NCBI GenBank assembly: GCA_030602845.1
Contig: JAUVYZ010000159.1
Coordinates: 1 to 5,429, forward strand
Length of the DNA: 5,429 nt
Direction: 5' to 3'
From: Phycisphaerae bacterium
GTDB lineage: Bacteria; Planctomycetota; Phycisphaerae; Sedimentisphaerales; Anaerobacaceae
Made by a program: the position numbers and the translations under genes. This document shows positions 1-5,087 of the stretch, one piece after another. Every line of letters begins with the position of its first letter. The first letter of the stretch is position 1. The notes beneath the pieces were generated by a model. That model was not told where the DNA came from. It ran no database searches and saw nothing but the letters and a program-made list of their open reading frames with translations.

Positions 1-744
1 CGCAATTCCATCGAAACACTGCTGAAACTGTCAGTTGTCCCTGTCCTGAATGAGAACGACAGTGTGAGCACGGATGAAATCGGCTCGACCTTCGGCGATA
101 ACGATAAATTAAGCGCCCTGGTCGCCAGTAAAATCGATGCCGATGTGCTGATTATGCTCAGCGATATCGATGCCCTTTACGATAAGAACCCGCGTAAATT
201 TGCCGACGCCAGGCCAATACACACCGTCTATGAGATAACGGAAGATATTATGCGAAGTGCCGGAGGCAGAGGTACCGAATATGCGACCGGCGGAATGAAG
301 ACAAAAATCGAAGCGGCAAAGATTGCCTCGAACGCCGGCTGTCGAATAGTTTTAGCCAACGGCAGATTGAAAAATGTCATCGGCAGGATTATTGCAGGCG
401 AAGAAATCGGCACGGTCTTTATGCCGAAGCGAAAGCTGAGTAACCGTTCAAGATGGATTCTCAACAGTGCCGCTGGCGGGACAATATTTATCGACGAAGG
501 TGCAATGCGGGCAATCAAAAATCGCAAAAGCTTACTGCCGAGCGGCATAACCTCCATCAAAGGCGCGTTCGAGGCGGGCTCGGTGGTTATGCTGAACGAC
601 AACGCCAAGGCCGTTACAAATTTGAGCAGCTCTCAATTAAAAGCCCTTGCCGGCAAACACAGCTCCGAAATTCGAAAGATTCTCGGCCCAAAACACCGCG
701 ACGTCGTGGCGATACCGGAAGACATAGTCTTTCTGGATTATTAA
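1..744 (+). CDS. proB: Glutamate 5-kinase, C-terminal part (5' end outside window)
   Basis: This enzyme phosphorylates L-glutamate to gamma-glutamyl phosphate, the first step of proline synthesis in the cytoplasm. The frame is open from base 1, so the gene is partial and 247 residues are visible; the GTG at 64 is internal (Val22). Family motifs in order are PVLNENDSVS (about 14-23), FGDNDKLSA (31-39; nucleotide/glutamate-binding region), SDIDALYDKNPR (54-65) and the GGMKTKIEAAK segment (97-107), which carries the conserved ATP-site lysine of amino acid kinases. From about residue 150 to the end lies a PUA domain (SRWILNS, then IDEGAMRAI and LLPSGI), as in the long-form ProB of about 370 residues. 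Roughly 120 N-terminal residues are missing at the window edge. No proA follows, so the usual proBA pairing is absent on this side. The TAA stop abuts a short tandem repeat. Identification is very secure. Confidence 0.97.
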   Translation, partial: RNSIETLLKLSVVPVLNENDSVSTDEIGSTFGDNDKLSALVASKIDADVLIMLSDIDALYDKNPRKFADARPIHTVYEITEDIMRSAGGRGTEYATGGMKTKIEAAKIASNAGCRIVLANGRLKNVIGRIIAGEEIGTVFMPKRKLSNRSRWILNSAAGGTIFIDEGAMRAIKNRKSLLPSGITSIKGAFEAGSVVMLNDNAKAVTNLSSSQLKALAGKHSSEIRKILGPKHRDVVAIPEDIVFLDY

Positions 745-777
745 CCACAGATCTCACAGATTTACATGGATTTAGTT
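741..777. repeat. CACAGAT-type short tandem repeat after proB
   Basis: Three degenerate 9-10 base units follow each other: cacagatct at 746, cacagattt at 755 and acatggattt at 764. They begin directly at the proB stop codon (TAA, 742-744). From memory, units of this CCACAGAT/CACAGAG kind are dispersed between genes in many planctomycete and related genomes. That wider distribution cannot be checked here. Related but more diverged CCGCAGAG/CCACAGAG strings occur at 4493-4521 and 4545-4562. No function is known to me. Confidence 0.55.
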
Positions 778-892
778 ATGGTCACGGAGGGGGCCGAGGA
801 GGGAAAAAGAACTGCGTTAAGTCCCGTTTGGATTGGGTCGACATACTAAGAATAAGCAAAGAACTTTATTATCCAAAAGAACGGGGCAAAAG

Positions 893-1330
893 ATGGAAAC
901 ACGAAGACGTTTTACAAAAGTGAGAATCCTGCTGGCAGCAGCCGTGCTGGTTATCCTTTGTATTTTTGCGGCCATCGTGATTCCTCAATTCAGTTCGGCC
1001 AGCACTGAAAGCAGGGGTCAGCTATTTGGTGACCTCCAGGCAGTGCGCTCTCAGATTGAGCTGTACAAGATACATCATAATGGCGAACTGCCGGGTACTG
1101 CTGCCGGCGTCAGCTTCGTGCAGGCTTTGACACAAAGGACAAATGCAGACGGTTCGCTTAATCCGGCTGCTCGTTATGGTCCCTATATGAAGAAGATTCC
1201 CGTGAACCACTACAACGGCCTTGATACGGTTAAAATAGACGGGGTCCTCGGCGGCGGCGACCACGGCTGGCACTTTAACACCACAACCGGCAAATTCCAC
1301 ATCGACACTGATAAGCATGCCGGCCTCTAA
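893..1330 (+). CDS. Pseudopilin-like protein (GspG/type II secretion type) with degenerate prepilin signal
   Basis: This 145-residue protein has the layout of a major-pseudopilin-like protein: a short basic N-terminus, one hydrophobic helix (about 12-32, ending AAIVIPQFSSAS), an amphipathic helix (about 38-60, DLQAVRSQIELYKIHH), then PYMKKIPVNHYNG and a C-terminal GWHFNTTTGKF strand region. Relatives are normally cut by the prepilin peptidase at a Gly-Phe-Thr-Leu-x-Glu motif and assemble into a type II secretion or type IV pilus-like fibre. Here the site reads RRRFTKVRIL: Gly(-1) is Arg6, Leu is Lys9 and Glu(+5) is Arg11, while Phe7 and Thr8 remain. Processing is therefore doubtful. The ATG at 893 is preferred because it gives the usual short leader; a GGGG at 883-886 may serve as ribosome site, and a TATTAT at 867-872 is a possible -10 with no clear -35. 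A TTG at 833 would add 20 residues unlike the family. It stands alone between unrelated genes. Family call is firm, function unclear. Confidence 0.88.
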   Translation: METRRRFTKVRILLAAAVLVILCIFAAIVIPQFSSASTESRGQLFGDLQAVRSQIELYKIHHNGELPGTAAGVSFVQALTQRTNADGSLNPAARYGPYMKKIPVNHYNGLDTVKIDGVLGGGDHGWHFNTTTGKFHIDTDKHAGL

Positions 1331-1398
1331 GACTTTTAAGACTGAGCAACCACACCAATTTTCCGACGTCAGGCCCATTCCCGAAGAAAGACTGATAA

Positions 1399-1426
1399 TT
1401 GACCATTGATGATTGATTAGTATAAT
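1399..1426 (+). promoter_or_regulatory. Sigma70-type promoter for the 200-residue membrane protein
   Basis: TTGACC (1399-1404) and a perfect TATAAT (1421-1426) are separated by 16 bases, predicting a start near 1433 and a leader of about 35 bases before the GTG at 1469. The spacer is made of reiterated ATTGATN units, so this promoter overlaps an AT-rich repeat that recurs inverted near the tRNA gene. It suggests the downstream gene is transcribed independently of the pseudopilin gene. Confidence 0.72.
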
Positions 1427-1468
1427 AGCAACGGAGGACACAAGAGCATAAGTACAAAGGGTAAGATT

Positions 1469-2071
1469 GTGAGCAAAATCGAATCTGTAATACTGGGTAT
1501 GTTCTTTGGGTTCGTGCCGGTGCTGTTTTGTGTTGCAGCGGCCGGTTTTACAAATGTTGTGTTCCTTGAAGAAAAGGGCATTGCGTACTGGGCGCTAGGG
1601 GGGTTGTGTGTCGGCCTAATCATCGATGTCATGTTTGTTAAGAGCTGGGTTAACAGGGCATATCAAATGAACAGCAAGATTCTTGCAGCGCTGTATATTT
1701 TCTACTCGATAGGTGTCCTTGGATTCTGTATGGGGATACCAATCCTTGAATTTCCACTGGGTATGGCGGCCGGGGCATACGCGGCCAGGAAAATGTACCA
1801 TACGAAAGCCGGACCGGAAGAGTTTGAGCGAAGTGTCAAAAAGATGTCCATTTTTGCGGCAGGGGTTATGGTTCTGATTTGCTGCCTGATAACGCTGTGG
1901 GCGATAGCCGGCCAGATGATAGGCTACAGAGTTGACACGCCCTTGCTGTCATTTACGTTTACGGTGCCGATATTCTTCGCGGTGGTGTTTACGGGTGGGC
2001 TTGCTTTAGTTTTATTGCAATACTGGCTGACCCGCATAAGTGCAAAGCTTGCGTTCAAGCTGAGCCGCTGA
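1469..2071 (+). CDS. Uncharacterised polytopic membrane protein, 200 residues
   Basis: I do not recognise a named family, although the general layout resembles hypothetical inner-membrane proteins I associate with Planctomycetota. Hydrophobic stretches at about 7-32, 39-57, 71-93, 92-106 (short, Gly/Ala rich), 127-148 and 163-187 suggest five or six transmembrane segments. Basic residues lie in the loops (KSWVNR 58-63, ARK 106-108, KK 124-125) and at the C-terminus (AKLAFKLSR). There is no signal peptide apart from the first helix and no obvious catalytic motif. The GTG at 1469 is the only ATG/GTG/TTG codon in frame after the upstream stop at 1418. AAAGGG at 1456-1461 lies 7 bases before it and is a plausible ribosome site. 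It has its own promoter at 1399-1426, and the next gene also has one, so it is probably a single-gene unit. A transport or scaffold role would be guesswork. Confidence 0.85.
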   Translation: MSKIESVILGMFFGFVPVLFCVAAAGFTNVVFLEEKGIAYWALGGLCVGLIIDVMFVKSWVNRAYQMNSKILAALYIFYSIGVLGFCMGIPILEFPLGMAAGAYAARKMYHTKAGPEEFERSVKKMSIFAAGVMVLICCLITLWAIAGQMIGYRVDTPLLSFTFTVPIFFAVVFTGGLALVLLQYWLTRISAKLAFKLSR

Positions 2072-2086
2072 GGGACGAGGAACAAC

Positions 2087-2104
2087 ATTGGCCTTGACGC
2101 CAAT
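2087..2104. promoter_or_regulatory. Perfect 6-6-6 inverted repeat over a -35 box
   Basis: ATTGGC (2087-2092) and GCCAAT (2099-2104) are perfect inverted arms around CTTGAC. The element covers the -35 hexamer TTGACG (2094-2099) of the promoter for the secreted peptidase-like gene. A dimeric repressor or activator could bind here. This is inference from position and symmetry; arms of six bases also arise by chance. Confidence 0.3.
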
Positions 2105-2122
2105 TGCATTTTCCGCTATTCT
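2094..2122 (+). promoter_or_regulatory. Sigma70-type promoter for the secreted peptidase-like gene
   Basis: TTGACG (2094-2099, 5 of 6 to consensus) and TATTCT (2117-2122, 4 of 6) are spaced by the optimal 17 bases. The predicted start near 2129 gives a leader of about 30 bases before the TTG at 2158 or about 60 before the ATG at 2188. Confidence 0.6.
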
Positions 2123-2141
2123 ATGCCCTGAAATAATGAAA

Positions 2142-2163
2142 GCAGGCGTGGCGGAATTTGGTG
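2142..2163 (+). other. tRNA-Leu-like 5' fragment in the leader of the peptidase-like gene
   Basis: The bases from 2142 begin gcaggcgtggcggaat, which reads like the acceptor 5' strand, bases 8-9 and the D-stem start of a bacterial tRNA-Leu. It shares GTGGCGGAA with the true tRNA-Leu at 4352. No anticodon arm, T arm or pairing acceptor 3' strand follows, so it is not a working tRNA. It could be a relic or a coincidence. It also forms the possible ribosome-binding region of the next gene. Confidence 0.35.
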
Positions 2164-4107
2164 GTAAAAATTAGTGCGAAATTGGAAATGTCGGCTCCTA
2201 AGGAAACATCAGGTCTGAACAGACCAATGCACATGTCCGTGCTTTTGGTACTGGCCGCACTGTTTGTGTCGGTCTTTGCTGCATCTGCCACTCCGGCAGA
2301 GACACTGGATGAGTTCGCCTACCGGAAAATCCGGGTCAAACTCGTTGACAAGAAAGGCAGGGGAGTAAGCGGTGCCTCCGTTTATGGTTACTGCCGCGAT
2401 ATGCATCTACTTTGGCCGAGAATTAATGATAACCAATACTCACAGCCCTGGCAAGAATCGTACCTGGGCAATACAGATGAGACGGGTGTTCTTACCGGGC
2501 AAGTTCCATCCGGCAGATGGGCCTTTGTGGCTTGTGGTTTGAGTGCCAGGAATCACGTAGTGGCAGGGTGGACCGATTTCGAGCCTTTGCCTGCGGATGG
2601 ACAGGTACGCATCCGGCCGAAGGTAATCCGAAAATGGTCGTTTAAAGTCACCAGTACGGGTCAATCCTGGGACGGTTCGGTTCGACATAAGAAACTGTTC
2701 CTACGGCCGAGGCACTTACCAATTTTCATACCCGTATCGATTCCTCCGCGTGATGTTATAACGTTTGAGTTACCAGCCGGCGCTTCATTCGAGCTATGGG
2801 GTCAAAGTGCCGGCAGGGCCAAGAGTCCTGCGTTTGTCCTGAACTGGGGGCAAATGGATTCGAAGACGGGCGATGGAGAGAGGAAACTGCCGGGACAAGT
2901 GTCGATTCTCAATTTCGAAGGCCGCCGGGGTCGGGCCAGCTTGTTTTGGTCCCGTCCGTGGGACCATAGTCTGACCGGCACGGTGCCAATTATTATCCCG
3001 TCCAAGATGTTATTGAGTCCCGGTGCCTACTCACTCGGGTATCGTTGGCCGTTTGGAAGAAGGATTGCCGACTTTGTCGCAAGACGCTACGATTTGGGCG
3101 GCGGTGATGAGAAAACACTGCGATTTGACCGCAAGCTTAAGGGTGGTCTTGCCGTGCAAAAGGAATCCACAAGAGTTCTCGCGAGATTATTTGTTGTGGA
3201 CGAGAACGGACATTTACTGAGGCGTGTATTGTCTGCAGATGATAAACCGCTCCCATTCGACGGCTGGGTTGTCACCGAGACGGGCCGTTATAAAGCACGC
3301 CAAACATCGCCGGGGGAGCTTTTGTTTGAGGTAGTCGGCGCCGATGACGCCGATAAGGGGCAATGGCACGTTGCCATACCGCTACCTTCAATCTACCGTC
3401 AGAAATTCCGTGCGGAGGAGGGAAAGATCATCCACAGTCGGCACTTTCGCATGAACATTGCGATGGTACTGGAGGATGTAGCAGCCAATCACCTGGCCCA
3501 GCTCGACGAGCTCGAAGACCGCATACGGGCGGTCAGCGGCCGTAAAAAGCGTCGGCATGCAGAAACACAGATGAAAGTATACGTCTATCGCAGGGGAGCC
3601 AGCGCCACCCACGATGGCGCGTATATCAGAATCGGTTCAAAAATATTCTTCCGGGACTTGCCGGCAATGGCCCACGACTTTATCCACGAGCTTGTACACA
3701 ATTTTTCGCTGACACACGGCGGACTTCAAGAGACGATTGTTGAAGCTTCGCGTTTTACAGGTCCCGAAATCTTGAGCGGACAGGCATCGAAGTGGCTGTT
3801 TATCGACCGTATGAACGGCATCAAGAAAAGGGAGCGGTGGTATCCACACACCGGTTTTTATCTTTACTGTTACAGCCAGGGTGGGCCGCGATTCCTGCGA
3901 TTCATGGCGGCCAACGAGATAAATACTCGTACAACACTTGGCAAGCAGGGGTTCAGTAAGACCGAGATGATAGCGGCACTTGCCGGAATAGCACTGCAAA
4001 GAGACCTGTCTAAGATTAGCTGTGTTTATGGCATGTGCAAGTCACCTGAACGATATGCTCAAGCGGTTCAGGCTGTTCAAAAGATTGTCAAGATTAATAA
4101 AGAATAG
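2158..4107 (+). CDS. Secreted protein with regulatory-like beta domain and C-terminal HExxH zinc-peptidase-like domain
   Basis: This 649-residue protein is probably exported. Residues 27-44 form a signal-peptide core (SVLLVLAALFVSVFAASA) with likely cleavage after ASA44. Residues about 58-130 look like an Ig-like/carboxypeptidase-regulatory-like domain (IRVKLVDKKGRGVSGASV, then TDETGVLTGQVPSGRW). A second beta-rich stretch lies at about 340-405. The C-terminal domain (about 430-620) carries HELVHNFSLTHGG with H510, E511 and H514; zinc ligand three could be E525 or E529 (gluzincin, M60-like) or H520 (metzincin-like, but with Ser517 where Gly is usual). The later segment ending IALQRDLSKISCVYGMC resembles the Y...GRDLS..F..WG tail of gluzincins, which I favour. 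C622 and C627 may form a disulfide. Start is unsure: TTG 2158, GTG 2161 or ATG 2188 (Met11) keep basic residues before the hydrophobic core, while ATG 2227 would not. It appears monocistronic. Peptidase activity is inferred from the motif alone. Confidence 0.85.
   Translation: MVVKISAKLEMSAPKETSGLNRPMHMSVLLVLAALFVSVFAASATPAETLDEFAYRKIRVKLVDKKGRGVSGASVYGYCRDMHLLWPRINDNQYSQPWQESYLGNTDETGVLTGQVPSGRWAFVACGLSARNHVVAGWTDFEPLPADGQVRIRPKVIRKWSFKVTSTGQSWDGSVRHKKLFLRPRHLPIFIPVSIPPRDVITFELPAGASFELWGQSAGRAKSPAFVLNWGQMDSKTGDGERKLPGQVSILNFEGRRGRASLFWSRPWDHSLTGTVPIIIPSKMLLSPGAYSLGYRWPFGRRIADFVARRYDLGGGDEKTLRFDRKLKGGLAVQKESTRVLARLFVVDENGHLLRRVLSADDKPLPFDGWVVTETGRYKARQTSPGELLFEVVGADDADKGQWHVAIPLPSIYRQKFRAEEGKIIHSRHFRMNIAMVLEDVAANHLAQLDELEDRIRAVSGRKKRRHAETQMKVYVYRRGASATHDGAYIRIGSKIFFRDLPAMAHDFIHELVHNFSLTHGGLQETIVEASRFTGPEILSGQASKWLFIDRMNGIKKRERWYPHTGFYLYCYSQGGPRFLRFMAANEINTRTTLGKQGFSKTEMIAALAGIALQRDLSKISCVYGMCKSPERYAQAVQAVQKIVKINKE
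2212..2225 (+). other. Small perfect hairpin just before the ATG at 2227
   Basis: GGTCT (2212-2216) and AGACC (2221-2225) pair around a GAAC loop. It ends one base before the in-frame ATG at 2227. If translation began there the hairpin would block the ribosome site, which argues for an upstream start; if translation begins upstream, the hairpin is within codons 19-23. Confidence 0.3.
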
Positions 4108-4179
4108 AAGACTATTTGATTTCAACGCCGTTAGACACAGCATCTTTGCCAAATCCAAAAGAGAAGCTAAGACTGTTTA

Positions 4180-4220
4180 ACGCCTGCGAGCGGTAGCGGC
4201 GTGCTTGCCCCGAACGAAAT
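4180..4220 (+). repeat. Hairpin followed by a dispersed-repeat-like string (frame reads ACPERN)
   Basis: ACGCC (4180-4184) pairs with GGCGT (4198-4202), with two further inner GC pairs after a bulged T. Directly after it, 4203-4220 reads gcttgccccgaacgaaat, which in one frame encodes Ala-Cys-Pro-Glu-Arg-Asn. From memory, strings that give such ACPER phantom peptides are scattered through many environmental bacterial genomes. It sits about 70 bases after the peptidase-like gene. No T-run follows, so it is not a standard intrinsic terminator. Confidence 0.4.
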
Positions 4221-4224
4221 AACG

Positions 4225-4285
4225 TTTTGAATATTTGAAATTAGGATTTTACGATTGTTTCGTGCTTCGGATTTGGTGGATTTTG
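4225..4285. repeat. AT-rich degenerate low-complexity stretch
   Basis: This stretch strings together variants of TTTGAA, ATTAGGATTT, TTTCGTGCTTCGGATTT and GGATTTTGG. Such loosely repeated TTCG/GGATTT strings resemble intergenic repeat filler I recall from planctomycete genomes. No gene, and no stable secondary structure, is evident. The open frame starting at 4255 runs through it into the tRNA and is not credible. Confidence 0.3.
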
Positions 4286-4312
4286 GGCTGATGGGGAACG
4301 AGGAATTTGGCG

Positions 4313-4341
4313 TTGACAAAAATTATTCAATAATCAATAAT
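4313..4341 (+). promoter_or_regulatory. Promoter of tRNA-Leu(CAA)
   Basis: A perfect TTGACA (4313-4318), a 17-base spacer and AATAAT (4336-4341, 5 of 6 to consensus) lie so that transcription would start near 4348, only a few bases before the mature tRNA 5' end at 4352. The spacer and -10 are made of reiterated CAATAAT units. This is the best promoter in the window and fits a highly expressed tRNA gene with its own start. Confidence 0.8.
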
Positions 4342-4351
4342 CAATTGGTCA

Positions 4352-4435
4352 GCCGAAGTGGCGGAACTGGCAGACGCGCGGGACTCAAAATCCCGTCCTG
4401 GCGACAGGGTGTGGGTTCGACTCCCACCTTCGGCA
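4352..4435 (+). tRNA. tRNA-Leu (anticodon CAA)
   Basis: An 84-base class II tRNA that reads UUG codons. The acceptor strands gccgaag (4352-4358) and cttcggc (4428-4434) pair perfectly, with discriminator A4435. The D arm follows (gtggcggaactggcagac). The anticodon stem is cggga/tcccg with loop CTCAAAA, giving anticodon CAA at 4386-4388. The long variable arm cctg-gcga-cagg is typical of leucine, and the T arm gtggg-ttcgact-cccac is intact. CCA is not encoded, so it must be added after transcription. Translated reading of this gene gives the familiar false peptide SRSGGTGRRAG. Confidence 0.97.
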
Positions 4436-4436
4436 G

Positions 4437-4443
4437 TTTTTTT
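4437..4443 (+). terminator. T-run just after the tRNA
   Basis: Seven consecutive T start two bases after the discriminator base. With the stable tRNA T arm and acceptor just upstream this may end transcription, but there is no dedicated hairpin. Confidence 0.35.
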
Positions 4444-4492
4444 CGTGATGCGTCGTGCGTATATCGTATTGCGTAAAAGAAGCACAAAAGTT

Positions 4493-4562
4493 TAACCGCA
4501 GAGCACGCTGAGAGCGCGGAGAAAAAAAGTAAAAAAGAAAAATAGCCACAGAGAAAAGACAG
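4493..4562. repeat. CCGCAGAG/CCACAGAG dispersed-repeat remnants
   Basis: Two strings, taaccgcagagcacgctgag (from 4493) and gccacagagaaaagacag (from 4545), flank a poly-purine AAAAAAAG/TAAAAAAG run. They belong to the same loose family as the repeat after proB at 741-777. No gene or regulatory role can be supported. The open frame on the minus strand across this region is an artefact of the repeats and the tRNA. Confidence 0.45.
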
Positions 4563-4589
4563 AAAAAATAGACTCCTGCCTCCGCAGGA
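4563..4589 (-). terminator. Rho-independent terminator for the minus-strand unit
   Basis: Read on the minus strand, TCCTGC, loop GGAG and GCAGGA (4589-4574) form a 6-bp GC-rich stem, followed by GTCTA and six T (complement of 4568-4563). It lies about 86 bases after the stop of the small membrane protein and would end transcription from the desulfurase side. The same hairpin gives the phantom peptide IPAEAG, which I remember from dispersed hairpin repeats in many bacteria, so the terminator may derive from a mobile repeat. Confidence 0.6.
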
Positions 4590-4609
4590 ATGACCAGAAG
4601 CAATAAGAA

Positions 4610-4637
4610 GTGTGAGGGTTCGATTCGGCCTCGGGCA
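4610..4637 (+). other. tRNA 3'-half-like fragment
   Basis: The string gtgtgagggttcgattcgg then cctcgggca resembles the T arm and acceptor 3' end of the intact tRNA-Leu (gtgtgggttcgactcccac at 4409-4427, cttcggca at 4428-4435), with shared GTGTG, GGGTTCGA, and a final GGCA. The T stem is largely unpaired, so it is not functional. It could be a decayed tRNA end, as left by integration at a tRNA gene, or a chance match to the conserved GGTTCGA motif. Confidence 0.35.
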
Positions 4638-4674
4638 TTAAGGTTTCTCTATTGAATTTAATAAATCCACTGAT

Positions 4675-5019
4675 TTAGACCATCCAAGATGCCCATACTA
4701 AAAAGCACCCCATTGACCAGATTACCAATGAAACAACGAGCAAGACAACCCAAGTTAGGATGAGAAAAAGTTTATATCGTGTTTTCTTAATCTGCTTGAA
4801 GTAGGAACACAAAGCAAACACGAAACAACAAGTTTGCAAAATAATTCCCGCAATAGCTCCACCGTATAATGTATAGGAACCTCTGAGCCAATCGGGAATA
4901 TTGACGGTCTCTGTACCGCCAGGAGGGCTATGACGCATGTTGACCCATAGAGTGGCCAGGATCACAACAACGGCGATAAAAAAAGCTATGCAGAACAGCC
5001 TCAATGGATATTTCATCAT
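4675..5019 (-). CDS. Small three-helix membrane protein, unknown function
   Basis: This 114-residue protein is not recognised. It has three hydrophobic segments: about 5-28, 51-74 (with the Cys64-Cys65 pair and Cys71) and 83-109. They are joined by a polar, Pro/Gly-rich loop (NMRHSPPGGTETVNIPDWLRG) and a strongly basic loop (KQIKKTRYK 75-83). By the positive-inside rule the basic loop is cytoplasmic, and the Pro-rich loop would also fall inside only if one helix were a signal anchor, so topology is uncertain. Two ATG codons are adjacent: AGGGGA (5022-5027) lies 2 bases before the first and 5 before the second (5016), so the second is the likelier start. It is 68 bases downstream of the cysteine desulfurase stop in the same direction with no clear promoter between, so co-transcription is plausible, and a terminator follows at 4563-4589. 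No link to sulfur metabolism is visible. Confidence 0.75.
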   Translation of the reverse strand: MMKYPLRLFCIAFFIAVVVILATLWVNMRHSPPGGTETVNIPDWLRGSYTLYGGAIAGIILQTCCFVFALCSYFKQIKKTRYKLFLILTWVVLLVVSLVIWSMGCFLVWASWMV

Positions 5020-5087
5020 ATTCCCCTATTAATCTCTTCTTGATTATGCGGGGCCAGGACGGTAGGTGCAAGTGTAAAAGCTGCCAG

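Noticed and set aside
833..892. Upstream TTG start extending the pseudopilin by 20 residues
   Set aside because: Pseudopilins have short basic leaders; the added residues are unlike the family and there is a proper ATG at 893.
453..923. Open frame of 156 codons overlapping the proB end
   Set aside because: It is a shifted frame inside proB and then repeat sequence; low hydrophobic structure, Arg/Gln-rich, no family resemblance.
1331..1398. Possible terminator after the pseudopilin gene
   Set aside because: Only a direct repeat AAGACTTTTAAGACT is seen; there is no stable hairpin with a T-run.
3637..3999. Minus-strand open frame of 120 codons
   Set aside because: Antisense shadow of the peptidase domain, whose sense frame contains the HExxH motif and continues over 600 codons.
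4255..4476. Open frame of 73 codons on the + strand across the tRNA
   Set aside because: Its middle is the translated tRNA-Leu (SRSGGTGRRAG), a well-known false peptide; the start lies in low-complexity repeat.
4385..4603. Open frame of 72 codons on the minus strand
   Set aside because: It reads through the antisense tRNA and dispersed repeats (WESNPHP, IPAEAG phantom peptides).
4436..4674. Possible CRISPR or mobile element in the repeat-rich gap
   Set aside because: Repeats are irregular, short and not evenly spaced; there are no spacers, terminal inverted repeats or transposase/integrase fragments.
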